From contig NZ_RPDJ01000011.1 of assembly GCF_004023625.1 (NCBI RefSeq), positions 62,001 to 126,000 of the forward strand: a stretch of 64,000 nt of DNA, read 5' to 3'. Each line of letters opens with the position of its first letter. Position 1 is the stretch's first letter. Positions 41,317-50,536 of this stretch are shown here, piece after piece. The stretch is from Streptomyces cavernae (GTDB lineage Bacteria > Actinomycetota > Actinomycetes > Streptomycetales > Streptomycetaceae). A program made the translations under genes and the position numbers. The notes beneath the pieces were generated by a model. That model was not told the DNA's origin, did not search any database, and worked only from the letters and a program-made list of their open reading frames with translations.

Positions 41317-43512
41317 CTACGACCCGTTCTGACTCTGTTCGCGGATCTTCTCCGCCAACTGGGGTGGCATCGGCTCATGTCGGGCGTACGAGCGGTTGAA
41401 ACGCGCTGTTCCGTGCGACAGGGAGCGCAGATCCACCGCGTAGCGGCCGATCTCGATCTCCGGTACCTCCGCTCGCACCAGCGTGCGCCCCCCGGCCGCC
41501 TGTTCGGTGCCGACGACCCGGCCGCGGCGTCCCGACAGATCGCTCATCACGGGGCCCACGTAGTCGTCGCCGACCAGGACCGAGACCTCGGCAACCGGCT
41601 CCAGCAGATGGATCCTTGCGTCGGCCGCGGCCTCCCGCAGCGCCAGCGCGCCCGCCGTCTGGAAGGCGGCGTCGGAGGAGTCCACCGAGTGCGCCTTGCC
41701 GTCCCGCAGCGTGATCCGGATGTCGATGAGCGGATAGCCCGCGGCCACGCCCTTGGCGGCCTGGGCCCTGACACCCTTCTCCACGGAGGGGATGAACTGC
41801 CGGGGCACCGCGCCGCCGACGACCTTGTCCACGAACTCGATGCCGGAGCCGCCCGGCAGCGGCTCCACCTCGATCTCGCAGATGGCGTACTGGCCGTGGC
41901 CGCCGGACTGCTTGACGTGCCGGCCGCGCCCCGCGGACTTCCCCGCGAACGTCTCCCGCAGGGAAACCCGGTGCGGGACCACGTCGACCTGGACGCCGTA
42001 GCGGCTGCGCAGCCGTTCCATGGCCACGTCCGCGTGCGCCTCGCCCAGGCACCACAGGACCACCTGGTGGGTGTCCTGGTTCTGTTCGAGCCGCATCGTC
42101 GGGTCCTCGGCGACCAGCCGGGCCAGGCCCTGCGAGAGCTTGTCCTCGTCCGCCTTGCTGTGCGCCTGGATGGCGAGCGGCAGCAGCGGGTCGGGCATCT
42201 CCCACGGCTCCATGAGCAGCGGGTCGTCCTTGGCGGAGAGCGTGTCCCCGGTCTCCGCCCGGTTCAGCTTCGCCACGCACGCCATGTCGCCCGCGATGCA
42301 GTGAGACAGGGTCCGCTGCTGTTTGCCGAACGGCGTGGACAGCGCGCCGATGCGTTCGTCGACGTCGTGGTCCTCGTGGCCTCGGTCGGCGAGGCCGTGC
42401 CCGGAGACGTGGACGGTCTCGTCGGGCCTGAGCGTGCCCGAGAAGACGCGGACCAGGGAGATGCGGCCCACGTACGGGTCGCTCGCGGTCTTCACGACCT
42501 CCGCGACCAGCGGGCCGTCCGGGTCGCACGACGTGGTCCCGCGCGGTTTGCCGTCCGGGGTGGTGACCTCGGGCGCCCAGTGCTCCAGTGGGGTCGGGAA
42601 ACCGCCGGTGACGAGCTCCAGCAGTTCCACCGTGCCAAGGCCCTGGCGGGCCCCGTCGGCGGCGGGCGCGGCGGCCAGCACCGGGAAGAAGACCCCGCGC
42701 GCCACGGCCCGCTCCAGGTCCTCCACCAGCGTCTTGAAGTCGATCTCCTCACCGCCCAGGTAGCGGTCCATGAGGGTCTCGTCCTCGCTCTCCGAGATGA
42801 TCCCCTCGATGAGCCGGTTGCGGGCCTCCTCGATGAGCGGCAGCTGGTCGGGGCCGGGCTCCGACTCCTTGCGCTCCCCGGAGGAGTAGTCGAACAGCTT
42901 CTGCGACAGCAGCCCGATCAGCCCGTTCACCGGTGCGTGCCCGTCCGGGCCCGGCTCTCCGTGCAGCGGCAGGTACAGCGGCAGCACGGCGTCCGGATCG
43001 TCCCCGCCGAAGGCCTCGGCGCAGACGCGGGTCATCTCGTCGAAGTCCGCCCTGGCGGCCTCCAGGTGCGTGATCACGATCGCCCGCGGCATGCCGACCG
43101 CGGCGCACTCCTCCCACACCATGCGGGTCGATCCGTCCACGCCGTCCGCGGCCGAGACGACGAAAAGGGCCGCGTCCGCCGCTCGCAGACCGGCCCTCAG
43201 CTCCCCGACGAAGTCGGCATAGCCGGGAGTGTCCAGAACATTGATCTTGAAGCCGTCCCATTCCACCGGGACGAGGGAGAGCTGCACCGAGCGTTGCTGC
43301 CGGTGCTCGATCTCGTCGTAGTCGGAGACGGTGCCGCCATCCTCCACGCGGCCCGCCCGGTTGACTGCTCCCGCTGTCAGCGCGAGAGCCTCCACCAAGG
43401 TTGTCTTGCCCGCTCCGGAGTGGCCGACCAGCACCACATTCCGTACGGACGCGGGATGGTCGGCCGCCGCTGCCCTGCCGGCGGCCCCGGGGTGTGCATT
43501 CTTGTCGCCCAT
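41317..43512 (-). CDS. elongation factor G-like protein EF-G2
   Basis: A 731-aa translational GTPase paralogue. G1 VVLVGHSGAGKTTLVEALAL, G3 NVLDTPGYADFVGELRAGLR, and the domain II-V layout of EF-G are present. G4 reads ITHLE rather than NKxD, as in actinobacterial EF-G2, which binds GTP but is reported not to drive translocation on its own. The ATG at 43512 follows GGGAGGA. It is not the housekeeping fusA, which is expected beside rpsL. The role is unsettled. Confidence 0.9.
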   Translation of the reverse strand: MGDKNAHPGAAGRAAAADHPASVRNVVLVGHSGAGKTTLVEALALTAGAVNRAGRVEDGGTVSDYDEIEHRQQRSVQLSLVPVEWDGFKINVLDTPGYADFVGELRAGLRAADAALFVVSAADGVDGSTRMVWEECAAVGMPRAIVITHLEAARADFDEMTRVCAEAFGGDDPDAVLPLYLPLHGEPGPDGHAPVNGLIGLLSQKLFDYSSGERKESEPGPDQLPLIEEARNRLIEGIISESEDETLMDRYLGGEEIDFKTLVEDLERAVARGVFFPVLAAAPAADGARQGLGTVELLELVTGGFPTPLEHWAPEVTTPDGKPRGTTSCDPDGPLVAEVVKTASDPYVGRISLVRVFSGTLRPDETVHVSGHGLADRGHEDHDVDERIGALSTPFGKQQRTLSHCIAGDMACVAKLNRAETGDTLSAKDDPLLMEPWEMPDPLLPLAIQAHSKADEDKLSQGLARLVAEDPTMRLEQNQDTHQVVLWCLGEAHADVAMERLRSRYGVQVDVVPHRVSLRETFAGKSAGRGRHVKQSGGHGQYAICEIEVEPLPGGSGIEFVDKVVGGAVPRQFIPSVEKGVRAQAAKGVAAGYPLIDIRITLRDGKAHSVDSSDAAFQTAGALALREAAADARIHLLEPVAEVSVLVGDDYVGPVMSDLSGRRGRVVGTEQAAGGRTLVRAEVPEIEIGRYAVDLRSLSHGTARFNRSYARHEPMPPQLAEKIREQSQNGS

Positions 43513-43785
43513 GGCCTGTCCTCCCGTGCACGGTGAGGTCACTGTGGGCGCGGACACGCGGCGCCGCGATCAGTGGCGGCTCCGGCGACGCCCGCGGTGT
43601 CTTCGAGCTTTGCACTGACGTCACGGTGCGTCCATACGAAGGACGCGATCGCCGGGGGAGGAGATGTCATCGCGGCTTGACCCGGGGCGCGGGTGCCCGG
43701 CAGTCGCACACGCGCGCGCGTGACTACGATGGGCCAGCCGGTGGCCAGCAGGGGCCGCGCGGCGACACCGACCCTCGGGAAGGCC

Positions 43786-44454
43786 ATGCTGAACAAGTAC
43801 GCGCGTGCTTTCTTCACGCGTGTTCTCACACCGTTCGCCGCGTTTCTCATCCGGCGGGGAGTCAGCCCCGACACGGTCACGCTGCTGGGCACGGCCGGAG
43901 TCATCGTCGGAGCGCTGGTCTTCTACCCGCGGGGCGAGTTCTTCTGGGGCACCGTCGTCATCACGCTGTTCGTCTTCTCCGACCTCGTCGACGGCAACAT
44001 GGCCCGCCAGCTCGGCCGCTCCAGCCGCTGGGGCGCCTTCCTGGACTCCACCCTCGACCGGGTCGCCGACGGCGCCATCTTCGGCGGTTTCGCGCTCTGG
44101 TATGCCGGCAAGGGCGACGACAACATCCTGTGCGCGGTCTCCATCTTCTGCCTGGCCAGCGGCCAGGTCGTCTCGTACACCAAGGCGCGCGGCGAGTCGA
44201 TCGGCCTGCCCGTCGCCGTCAACGGTCTGGTCGAGCGTGCCGAGCGGCTGGTGATCTCGCTGGTCGCGGCAGGGTTCGCGGGGCTGCACAAGTTCGGCGT
44301 GCCGGGCATCGACGTGCTGTTGCCGATCGCCTTGTGGATCGTCGCCGTGGGTAGCCTGGTGACACTGATCCAGCGCGTCGTGACCGTGCGCAGGGAGTCC
44401 GCGGAGGCGGACGCCGCGGGCACCGCCACCCAGGGGAGCGAGGCCACGCCGTGA
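43786..44454 (+). CDS. pgsA: phosphatidylinositol phosphate synthase (CDP-alcohol phosphatidyltransferase)
   Basis: A 222-aa membrane enzyme. The family motif DGxxARx8Gx3Dx3D is seen as DGNMARQLGRSSRWGAFLDS followed by TLDRVADG, and six helices surround it. It joins CDP-diacylglycerol to inositol phosphate to start phosphatidylinositol synthesis. Start at 43786 (MLNKYARAFFTRVLTPF); ATG 43729 is an alternative, but TACGAT at 43725-43730 looks like the -10. It overlaps patA (GTGA), forming a three-gene operon. Confidence 0.92.
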   Translation: MLNKYARAFFTRVLTPFAAFLIRRGVSPDTVTLLGTAGVIVGALVFYPRGEFFWGTVVITLFVFSDLVDGNMARQLGRSSRWGAFLDSTLDRVADGAIFGGFALWYAGKGDDNILCAVSIFCLASGQVVSYTKARGESIGLPVAVNGLVERAERLVISLVAAGFAGLHKFGVPGIDVLLPIALWIVAVGSLVTLIQRVVTVRRESAEADAAGTATQGSEATP

Positions 44455-45386
44455 GCGGCTTGCAGGGCTTGCAGGAAAAGCTCACCGACGGGCTGTACGG
44501 CATCGGCTGGAGCACTGTGAAGACGCTTCCCGAGCCCGTCGCCGTGCACCTCGGCAGGACCATCGCGGACGTCGCCTTCAAGCAGCAGGGCAAGGGCGTA
44601 CGACGCCTGCGGGCCAACTACGCGCGCGTGCTGCCCGACGCGAGCCCCGAGCGGCTCGCGGAGCTCACCAGGGCCGGCATGCGCTCCTACCTGCGCTACT
44701 GGATGGAGTCCTTCCGGCTGCCCGCCTGGAGCAAGGAGCGCATCAACACGGGCTTCGACCCGAAGGACCTGCACTACCTCACCGATGGCCTGGCCTCCGG
44801 GCGCGGCGTCATACTGGCCCTTCCGCACCTGGCCAACTGGGACCTCGCGGGCGCGTGGGTCACCACGAAGCTGCGCACGCCGTTCACCACGGTCGCCGAG
44901 CGGCTGAAGCCGGAGACGCTGTACGACCGGTTCGTCGCCTACCGCGAGGGCCTCGGCATGGAGGTGCTCCCGCACAGCGGCGGCACCGCCTTCGGCACGC
45001 TCGCCCGGCGGCTGCGCGAGGGCGGCCTGGTCTGCCTCGTCGCCGACCGCGACCTGTCGGCGTCCGGCGTCCAGGTCGACTTCTTCGGCGAGCCCACCCG
45101 GATGCCGGCCGGACCGGCCCTGCTCGCCCAGCAGACCGGCGCCCTGCTGCTGCCGGTGACGCTCTGGTACGACGACTCGCCCGTGATGCAGGGGCAGGTC
45201 CACCCACCCGTCGACGTCCCCGAGACAGGTACGCGCGCCGAGAAGACGTCTGTCATGACACAGGCGCTGGCCGACGCCTTCGCCGCGGGGATCGCCGACC
45301 ATCCGGAGGACTGGCACATGCTGCAACGGCTGTGGCTCGCCGACCTGGAACCCAGGCCCGAGCCGCCGGACGGGGAACGACCGTGA
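44451..45386 (+). CDS. phosphatidylinositol mannoside acyltransferase
   Basis: A 311-aa LpxL/HtrB-like acyltransferase. The HxxxxD box is LPHLANWDLAGAWVTTKLR, and CLVADRDLSASGVQVDFFGE follows. In actinomycetes this family acylates the mannose of PIM. GTG start overlapping the pgsA stop, and its own stop overlaps pimA (GTGA). It has no strong membrane helix and should sit on the inner face of the membrane. The order pgsA-acyltransferase-pimA matches Mycobacterium, where the middle gene is PatA. Confidence 0.9.
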   Translation: MSGLQGLQEKLTDGLYGIGWSTVKTLPEPVAVHLGRTIADVAFKQQGKGVRRLRANYARVLPDASPERLAELTRAGMRSYLRYWMESFRLPAWSKERINTGFDPKDLHYLTDGLASGRGVILALPHLANWDLAGAWVTTKLRTPFTTVAERLKPETLYDRFVAYREGLGMEVLPHSGGTAFGTLARRLREGGLVCLVADRDLSASGVQVDFFGEPTRMPAGPALLAQQTGALLLPVTLWYDDSPVMQGQVHPPVDVPETGTRAEKTSVMTQALADAFAAGIADHPEDWHMLQRLWLADLEPRPEPPDGERP

Positions 45387-46543
45387 AGATCGGCATCGTC
45401 TGCCCGTACTCCTGGGACGTCCCCGGTGGCGTCCAGTTCCACATCCGCGACCTGGCCGACCACCTCATCCGCCTCGGGCACGAGGTGTCCGTCCTCGCCC
45501 CGGCGGACGACGACACCCCCCTTCCGCCGTACGTCGTCTCCGCGGGCCGCGCGGTGCCCGTGCCCTACAACGGCTCGGTCGCCCGGCTCAACTTCGGTTT
45601 CCTGTCCGCCGCCCGGGTCCGCCGCTGGCTGCACGACGGCACCTTCGACGTGATCCACATCCACGAGCCGACCTCGCCGTCGCTGGGACTGCTCGCCTGC
45701 TGGGCCGCGCAGGGGCCCATCGTCGCCACCTTCCACACCTCCAACCCGCGTTCCCGGGCGATGATCGCCGCGTATCCGATCCTGCAGCCCGCGCTGGAGA
45801 AGATCAGCGCGCGGATCGCGGTCAGCGAGTACGCGCGACGCACGCTCGTCGAACACCTGGGCGGTGACGCCGTCGTCATCCCCAACGGCGTCGACGTGGA
45901 CTTCTTCGCCCGCGCGAAGACCAAGCCCGAGTGGCAGGGGGACACGATCGGCTTCATCGGACGCATCGACGAGCCCCGCAAGGGCCTGCCGGTGCTGATG
46001 AGGGCACTGCCGAGGATCCTGGCGGAGCGCCCCGACACCCGGCTGCTGGTCGCCGGTCGCGGCGACGAGGAGGAGGCCGTCGAGAAGCTCCCCGAGGAGC
46101 TGCGCCAGCGTGTGGAGTTCCTCGGCATGATCAGCGACGAGGACAAGGCGCGGTTCCTGCGCAGCGTCGACCTCTACGTGGCGCCCAACACCGGCGGCGA
46201 GAGCTTCGGGATCATCCTGGTCGAGGCGATGTCGGCCGGGGCCCCCGTGCTCGCCTCCGACCTGGACGCCTTCGCCCAGGTCCTCGACCAGGGCGCGGCC
46301 GGTGAGCTGTTCGCCAACGAGGACGCGGACGCGCTGGCCGACGCGGCGATCCGGCTCCTGGGCGACCCCGGACGCCGGGCCGAGCTGCGCGAACGGGGCC
46401 GCGAACACGTGCGGCGCTTCGACTGGTCGACGGTCGGTGCGGACATCCTCTCCGTGTACGAGACGGTGACCGACGGCGCGGCCGCCGTGGCCGCCGACGA
46501 GCGCACGGGACTGCGGGCGCGGCTCGGCCTGGCACGGGACTGA
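45383..46543 (+). CDS. pimA: phosphatidylinositol alpha-mannosyltransferase
   Basis: A 386-aa GT4 glycosyltransferase that transfers mannose from GDP-mannose to phosphatidylinositol. MKIGIVCPYSWDVPGGVQFH contains the GGVQ loop; HIHEPTSPSLGLLACWAAQG, IPNGVDVDFFA, GFIGRIDEPRKGLPVLMRAL and NTGGESFGIILVEAMSAGAP are the GT4 landmarks with the donor-binding Glu pair ESFGIILVE. The GTG at 45383 overlaps the previous stop. Last gene of the operon, followed by a strong hairpin. Confidence 0.93.
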   Translation: MKIGIVCPYSWDVPGGVQFHIRDLADHLIRLGHEVSVLAPADDDTPLPPYVVSAGRAVPVPYNGSVARLNFGFLSAARVRRWLHDGTFDVIHIHEPTSPSLGLLACWAAQGPIVATFHTSNPRSRAMIAAYPILQPALEKISARIAVSEYARRTLVEHLGGDAVVIPNGVDVDFFARAKTKPEWQGDTIGFIGRIDEPRKGLPVLMRALPRILAERPDTRLLVAGRGDEEEAVEKLPEELRQRVEFLGMISDEDKARFLRSVDLYVAPNTGGESFGIILVEAMSAGAPVLASDLDAFAQVLDQGAAGELFANEDADALADAAIRLLGDPGRRAELRERGREHVRRFDWSTVGADILSVYETVTDGAAAVAADERTGLRARLGLARD

Positions 46544-46637
46544 GCGCGCGGCGGAAACCGTCGCGTTCCCCGCGCGAGGGCCGTCGTGTTCCCCGCGCGC
46601 GAGGACCGTCGTGACGTCCCCCCACGCGCGGGATGCC

Positions 46638-46673
46638 GGTCCGGTTCCGCGCACCGGGGCGCGGAACCGGACC
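46638..46673. terminator. intrinsic terminator after pimA
   Basis: 15-base perfect stem GGTCCGGTTCCGCGC / GCGCGGAACCGGACC with a six-base loop. The rest of the 321-base gap (46544-46864) has two CCGTCGTG-TTCCCCGCGCG-type direct repeats and no gene. Confidence 0.85.
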
Positions 46674-46864
46674 ACGGTCGCGCACCGGTGCGTCCCCGTA
46701 CGGCCGGGGGTGGGGTCGTCGGGGGAGGGGCGTGACGGTGGCGGCGCGGTCCCGTAACCCCCCGGACTCCTTGTCCGGACACGGCGGCTTCCGCCGCGCC
46801 TGGGACCTCGGGCAGGCGGGACGGGCCGGCGGACAGTGGGACCGGCGGCGGTAGCCTGCCGCCC

Positions 46865-47410
46865 GTGACCGCAACCCTCATCTGGATCCTCGTCGCCCTC
46901 CTCGCCATCGGCCTCTACCTCAGCTGGACCGCGGGCCGGCTCGACCGGCTGCACGCCCGCATCGACGCCGCGCGCGCCGCCCTCGACGCACAGCTGCTGC
47001 GCCGGGCGTCGGTGGCCCAGGAACTGGCCACCTCCGGGGTGCTCGATCCGGCCGCCTCGATCGTGCTCTACGAAGCGGCGCACGCGGCCCGGCAGGCGGA
47101 GGAGGAGCAGCGCGAGGTGGCCGAGAGCGAGCTGAGCCAGGCCCTGCGCGCCGTCTTCGGGGAGGCGCAGCAGGTGGAGGCCGTGCGGGAGGCTCCCGGG
47201 GGGGAGGAGGCCGCGGGGGAGCTGGCGCAGGCGGTCCGGAGGGTGCCCATGGCCCGCCGCTTCCACAACGACGCGGTACGGGCCGCGCGTGCGCTGCGCC
47301 GTCACCGCAAGGTCCGCTGGTTCCGGCTGGCCGGACACGCGCCCTTCCCGATGGCCTTCGAGATGGACGACGAGCCGCCCCAGGCACTGGCGGAACGCAC
47401 GACGGCATGA
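46865..47410 (+). CDS. LemA-like membrane protein
   Basis: A 181-aa protein with one N-terminal helix (LIWILVALLAIGLYLSWTAG) and a long helical cytoplasmic-type region. The late segment RRVPMARRFHNDAVRAARAL followed by RLAGHAPFPMAFEMDDE mirrors the ARRFYNDAVR...FP signature of LemA proteins. Function of LemA proteins is unknown. GTG start at 46865; a weak ribosome-binding site. Stands alone between the pimA terminator and pdxS. Confidence 0.75.
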   Translation: MTATLIWILVALLAIGLYLSWTAGRLDRLHARIDAARAALDAQLLRRASVAQELATSGVLDPAASIVLYEAAHAARQAEEEQREVAESELSQALRAVFGEAQQVEAVREAPGGEEAAGELAQAVRRVPMARRFHNDAVRAARALRRHRKVRWFRLAGHAPFPMAFEMDDEPPQALAERTTA

Positions 47411-47546
47411 GCGCCGGTCCCCCCGCCCCTGGCGGCGGGGGAGAAAAACGAGCCACCGCCTCCCCATTGGCCCTTGCAGTGGCCTGGCTCTCGGGAGTTC
47501 CCTCGGAAGCTGCAGCAACCCTTTCCCCCGAGTGAGGTCAACACCC

Positions 47547-48458
47547 GTGTCCAGCACGCTCTCGAACCCCGCCACCCCGGAAACCGGCACCGCCCGCGTG
47601 AAGCGCGGAATGGCCGAGCAGCTCAAGGGCGGCGTGATCATGGACGTCGTCACTCCGGAGCAGGCGAAGATCGCCGAGGACGCGGGCGCCGTCGCCGTCA
47701 TGGCACTGGAGCGCGTCCCCGCAGACATCCGCAAGGACGGCGGAGTGGCCCGTATGTCCGACCCGGACATGATCGAGGGCATCATCGAGGCGGTCTCCAT
47801 CCCGGTGATGGCCAAGTCCCGCATCGGCCACTTCGTCGAGGCCCAGGTCCTGCAGTCCCTCGGCGTCGACTACATCGACGAGTCCGAGGTCCTCACGCCC
47901 GCCGACGAGGTCAACCACTCCGACAAGTGGGCCTTCACGACCCCGTTCGTCTGTGGCGCCACCAACCTCGGCGAGGCCCTGCGCCGCATCGCCGAGGGCG
48001 CCGCGATGATCCGCTCCAAGGGTGAGGCCGGCACCGGCAACGTCGTCGAAGCCGTCCGCCACCTGCGCCAGATCAAGAACGAGATCGCCCGCCTGCGCGG
48101 CTTCGACAACCACGAGCTGTACGCCGCGGCCAAGGAACTGCGTGCCCCGTACGAGCTCGTCAAGGAGGTCGCCGAGCTCGGCAAGCTCCCGGTGGTGCTG
48201 TTCTCCGCCGGCGGTGTCGCCACCCCGGCCGACGCCGCGCTGATGCGCCAGCTCGGCGCCGAGGGCGTCTTCGTCGGCTCCGGCATCTTCAAGTCCGGCG
48301 ACCCCGCCAAGCGCGCCGCCGCCATCGTGAAGGCCACCACCTTCTACGACGACCCGAAGATCATCGCGGACGCGTCCCGCAACCTGGGCGAGGCCATGGT
48401 CGGCATCAACTGCGACACCCTCCCCGAGGCCGAGCGCTACGCCAACCGGGGCTGGTAA
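47547..48458 (+). CDS. pdxS: pyridoxal 5'-phosphate synthase, synthase subunit
   Basis: A 303-aa PdxS/SNZ TIM barrel that builds PLP from ribose 5-phosphate, glyceraldehyde 3-phosphate and ammonia. MAEQLKGGVIMDVVTPEQAK, ALERVPADIRKDGGVARMSD and VMAKSRIGHFVEAQVLQSLG (active-site lysines) are clear, as is RSKGEAGTGNVVEAVRH with the second catalytic Lys region. The GTG at 47547 follows GAGTGAGG. It sits directly upstream of pdxT, its glutaminase partner, five bases apart. Confidence 0.97.
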   Translation: MSSTLSNPATPETGTARVKRGMAEQLKGGVIMDVVTPEQAKIAEDAGAVAVMALERVPADIRKDGGVARMSDPDMIEGIIEAVSIPVMAKSRIGHFVEAQVLQSLGVDYIDESEVLTPADEVNHSDKWAFTTPFVCGATNLGEALRRIAEGAAMIRSKGEAGTGNVVEAVRHLRQIKNEIARLRGFDNHELYAAAKELRAPYELVKEVAELGKLPVVLFSAGGVATPADAALMRQLGAEGVFVGSGIFKSGDPAKRAAAIVKATTFYDDPKIIADASRNLGEAMVGINCDTLPEAERYANRGW

Positions 48459-48463
48459 CACCC

Positions 48464-49069
48464 ATGAGCACCCCCGTCATCGGCGTCCTGGCCCTCCAGG
48501 GCGACGTCCGGGAGCACCTGATCGCCCTGGCCGCGGCCGACGCCGTGGCCAGGCCGGTCCGGCGCCCCGAGGAACTCGCCGAGGTGGACGGACTCGTCAT
48601 CCCCGGCGGCGAGTCCACGACCATCTCCAAGCTGGCCATCCTCTTCGGAGTGATGGAACCCCTCCGCGCGCGCGTCCGCGCCGGCCTACCCGTGTACGGC
48701 ACCTGCGCGGGCATGATCATGCTCGCCGACAAGATCCTCGACCCGCGCTCGGGCCAGGAGACCGTCGGCGGCATCGACATGATCGTGCGCCGCAACGCCT
48801 TCGGGCGGCAGAACGAGTCCTTCGAGGCGGCCGTCGACGTCAAGGGCGTCGAGGGCGATCCCGTGGAGGGCGTCTTCATCCGCGCCCCGTGGGTCGAGTC
48901 CGTCGGCGCCGAGACGGAGGTGCTCGCCGAGCACGGCGGCCACATCGTCGCGGTGCGCCAGGGCAACGCGCTGGCCACGTCGTTCCACCCGGAACTGACC
49001 GGTGACCACCGCCTGCACGGCCTGTTCGTCGACATGGTGCGCGCCAACCGGACAGCGGAGTCCTTGTAG
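48464..49069 (+). CDS. pdxT: pyridoxal 5'-phosphate synthase, glutaminase subunit
   Basis: A 201-aa class I glutamine amidotransferase that supplies ammonia to PdxS. VIPGGESTTISKLAILFG is the family signature; the nucleophile is in YGTCAGMIMLA and the His-Glu pair in TSFHPELTGD. It starts five bases after pdxS and is followed 43 bases later by yebC. Confidence 0.97.
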   Translation: MSTPVIGVLALQGDVREHLIALAAADAVARPVRRPEELAEVDGLVIPGGESTTISKLAILFGVMEPLRARVRAGLPVYGTCAGMIMLADKILDPRSGQETVGGIDMIVRRNAFGRQNESFEAAVDVKGVEGDPVEGVFIRAPWVESVGAETEVLAEHGGHIVAVRQGNALATSFHPELTGDHRLHGLFVDMVRANRTAESL

Positions 49070-49112
49070 GATCTCCCCGGACAGAGACGGGTTACGCGAA
49101 GGAGACAGGCAG

Positions 49113-49865
49113 ATGTCCGGCCACTCTAAATGGGCCACGACGAAGCACAAGAAGGCCGTGATCGACGCCAAGCGCGGCAAGCTCTTCGCGAAGCTGATCA
49201 AGAACATCGAGGTCGCCGCCCGCATGGGTGGTGTCGACCTGGACGGCAACCCGACGCTGTACGACGCCGTTCAGAAGGCCAAGAAGCAGTCGGTCCCGAA
49301 CAAGAACATCGACTCCGCGATCAAGCGGGGCGGCGGTCTCGAGGCCGGTGGCGCCGACTACGAGACGATCATGTACGAGGGCTACGGTCCGAACGGTGTC
49401 GCGGTGCTCATCGAGTGCCTCACCGACAACCGCAACCGTGCCGCCTCCGACGTGCGCGTGGCCATGACCCGCAACGGCGGCTCCATGGCCGACCCCGGCT
49501 CCGTGTCGTACCTCTTCAACCGCAAGGGCGTCGTGATCGTCCCCAAGGGCGAGCTCACCGAGGACGACGTCCTGGGTGCCGTGCTCGACGCGGGCGCCGA
49601 GGAGGTCAACGACCTCGGCGAGTCGTTCGAGGTCATCAGCGAGGCCACCGACCTGGTCGCGGTCCGCACCGCCCTCCAGGACGCCGGGATCGACTACGAC
49701 TCCGCCGAGGCCAACTTCGTCCCGACCATGCAGGTCGAGCTGGACGAGGAGGGTGCCAAGAAGATCTTCAAGCTGATCGACGCCCTGGAGGACAGCGACG
49801 ACGTCCAGAACGTCTTCGCCAACTTCGACGTGAGCGACGACGTCATGGCGAAGGTCGACGCGTAA
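49113..49865 (+). CDS. yebC: YebC/TACO1-family translation/transcription factor
   Basis: A 250-aa YebC-type protein: MSGHSKWATTKHKKAVIDAK, then KIDSAIKRGGG-like NIDSAIKRGGGLEAGGADYE, YEGYGPNGVAVLIECLTDNR and NRAASDVRVAMTRNGGSM are classic. Such proteins aid translation of proline stretches or act on DNA. Its position just before ruvC is common in actinobacteria. The ATG at 49113 follows GAAGGAGAC. A hairpin ends the unit. Confidence 0.95.
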   Translation: MSGHSKWATTKHKKAVIDAKRGKLFAKLIKNIEVAARMGGVDLDGNPTLYDAVQKAKKQSVPNKNIDSAIKRGGGLEAGGADYETIMYEGYGPNGVAVLIECLTDNRNRAASDVRVAMTRNGGSMADPGSVSYLFNRKGVVIVPKGELTEDDVLGAVLDAGAEEVNDLGESFEVISEATDLVAVRTALQDAGIDYDSAEANFVPTMQVELDEEGAKKIFKLIDALEDSDDVQNVFANFDVSDDVMAKVDA

Positions 49866-49896
49866 CGCCACCGCGACGCGAGCTTGAGCGGACCCA

Positions 49897-49927
49897 ACGG
49901 GCCGACGGGACACACCCGTCGGCCCGT
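49897..49927 (+). terminator. intrinsic terminator between yebC and ruvC
   Basis: 13-base perfect stem ACGGGCCGACGGG / CCCGTCGGCCCGT with loop ACACA. A possible -10 TAGCCT for ruvC is at 49959-49964, without a good -35. Confidence 0.88.
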
Positions 49928-50005
49928 CGCTTTGAGACTCGTTGTCGGTGGCACCGGATAGCCTGCACGAACACCTGAACAGCAGGCGATCGAAGGGAGG
50001 GGCGC

Positions 50006-50536
50006 GTGCGGGTACTCGGGGTGGACCCCGGACTCACGCGGTGCGGTATCGGTGTCGTCGAGGGAGTCGCGGGCCGGCCACTCACGATGCTGGGCGTCGG
50101 CGTCGTACGAACGCCCGGTGACGCCGAGTTGGGCCACCGTCTCGTCGCCGTTGAGCAGGGCATCGAGTCGTGGCTGGACGAGCACCGGCCCGACTGCGTC
50201 GCCGTGGAACGGGTGTTCAGCCAGCACAACGTACGCACCGTGATGGGCACCGCGCAGGCCAGCGCCGTCGCCATCCTCTGTGCCGCCCGGCGCGGCATCC
50301 CCGTCACCCTGCACACCCCCAGCGAGGTCAAGGCGGCCGTCACCGGCAGCGGACGCGCCGACAAGGACCAGGTCGGAACCATGGTGACCCGCCTGCTGCG
50401 GCTGAGCGCACCGCCGAAGCCCGCCGACGCCGCCGACGCACTGGCGCTCGCCATCTGCCACATCTGGCGGACCCCCGCCCAGAACCGACTCCAGCAGGCC
50501 GTCGCCCTGCACGCATCGAAAGGCCGTACGGGATGA
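50006..50536 (+). CDS. ruvC: Holliday junction resolvase RuvC
   Basis: A 176-aa resolvase that cleaves Holliday junctions with RuvAB. Acidic catalytic residues are visible: Asp in VLGVDPGLTRCGIGV, Glu in CVAVERVFSQHNVRTVMG and the Asp pair in KPADAADALALAICH. GTG start after GAAGGGAGGGGCGC. Its stop overlaps the ruvA start (ATGA). No clear LexA box (GAACN4GTTC) is seen upstream. Confidence 0.97.
   Translation: MRVLGVDPGLTRCGIGVVEGVAGRPLTMLGVGVVRTPGDAELGHRLVAVEQGIESWLDEHRPDCVAVERVFSQHNVRTVMGTAQASAVAILCAARRGIPVTLHTPSEVKAAVTGSGRADKDQVGTMVTRLLRLSAPPKPADAADALALAICHIWRTPAQNRLQQAVALHASKGRTG

Noticed and set aside
49930..50005. SOS (LexA) box before ruvC
   Set aside because: CGAACACCTGAAC resembles half-sites but is a direct, not inverted, repeat and does not match GAACN4GTTC.
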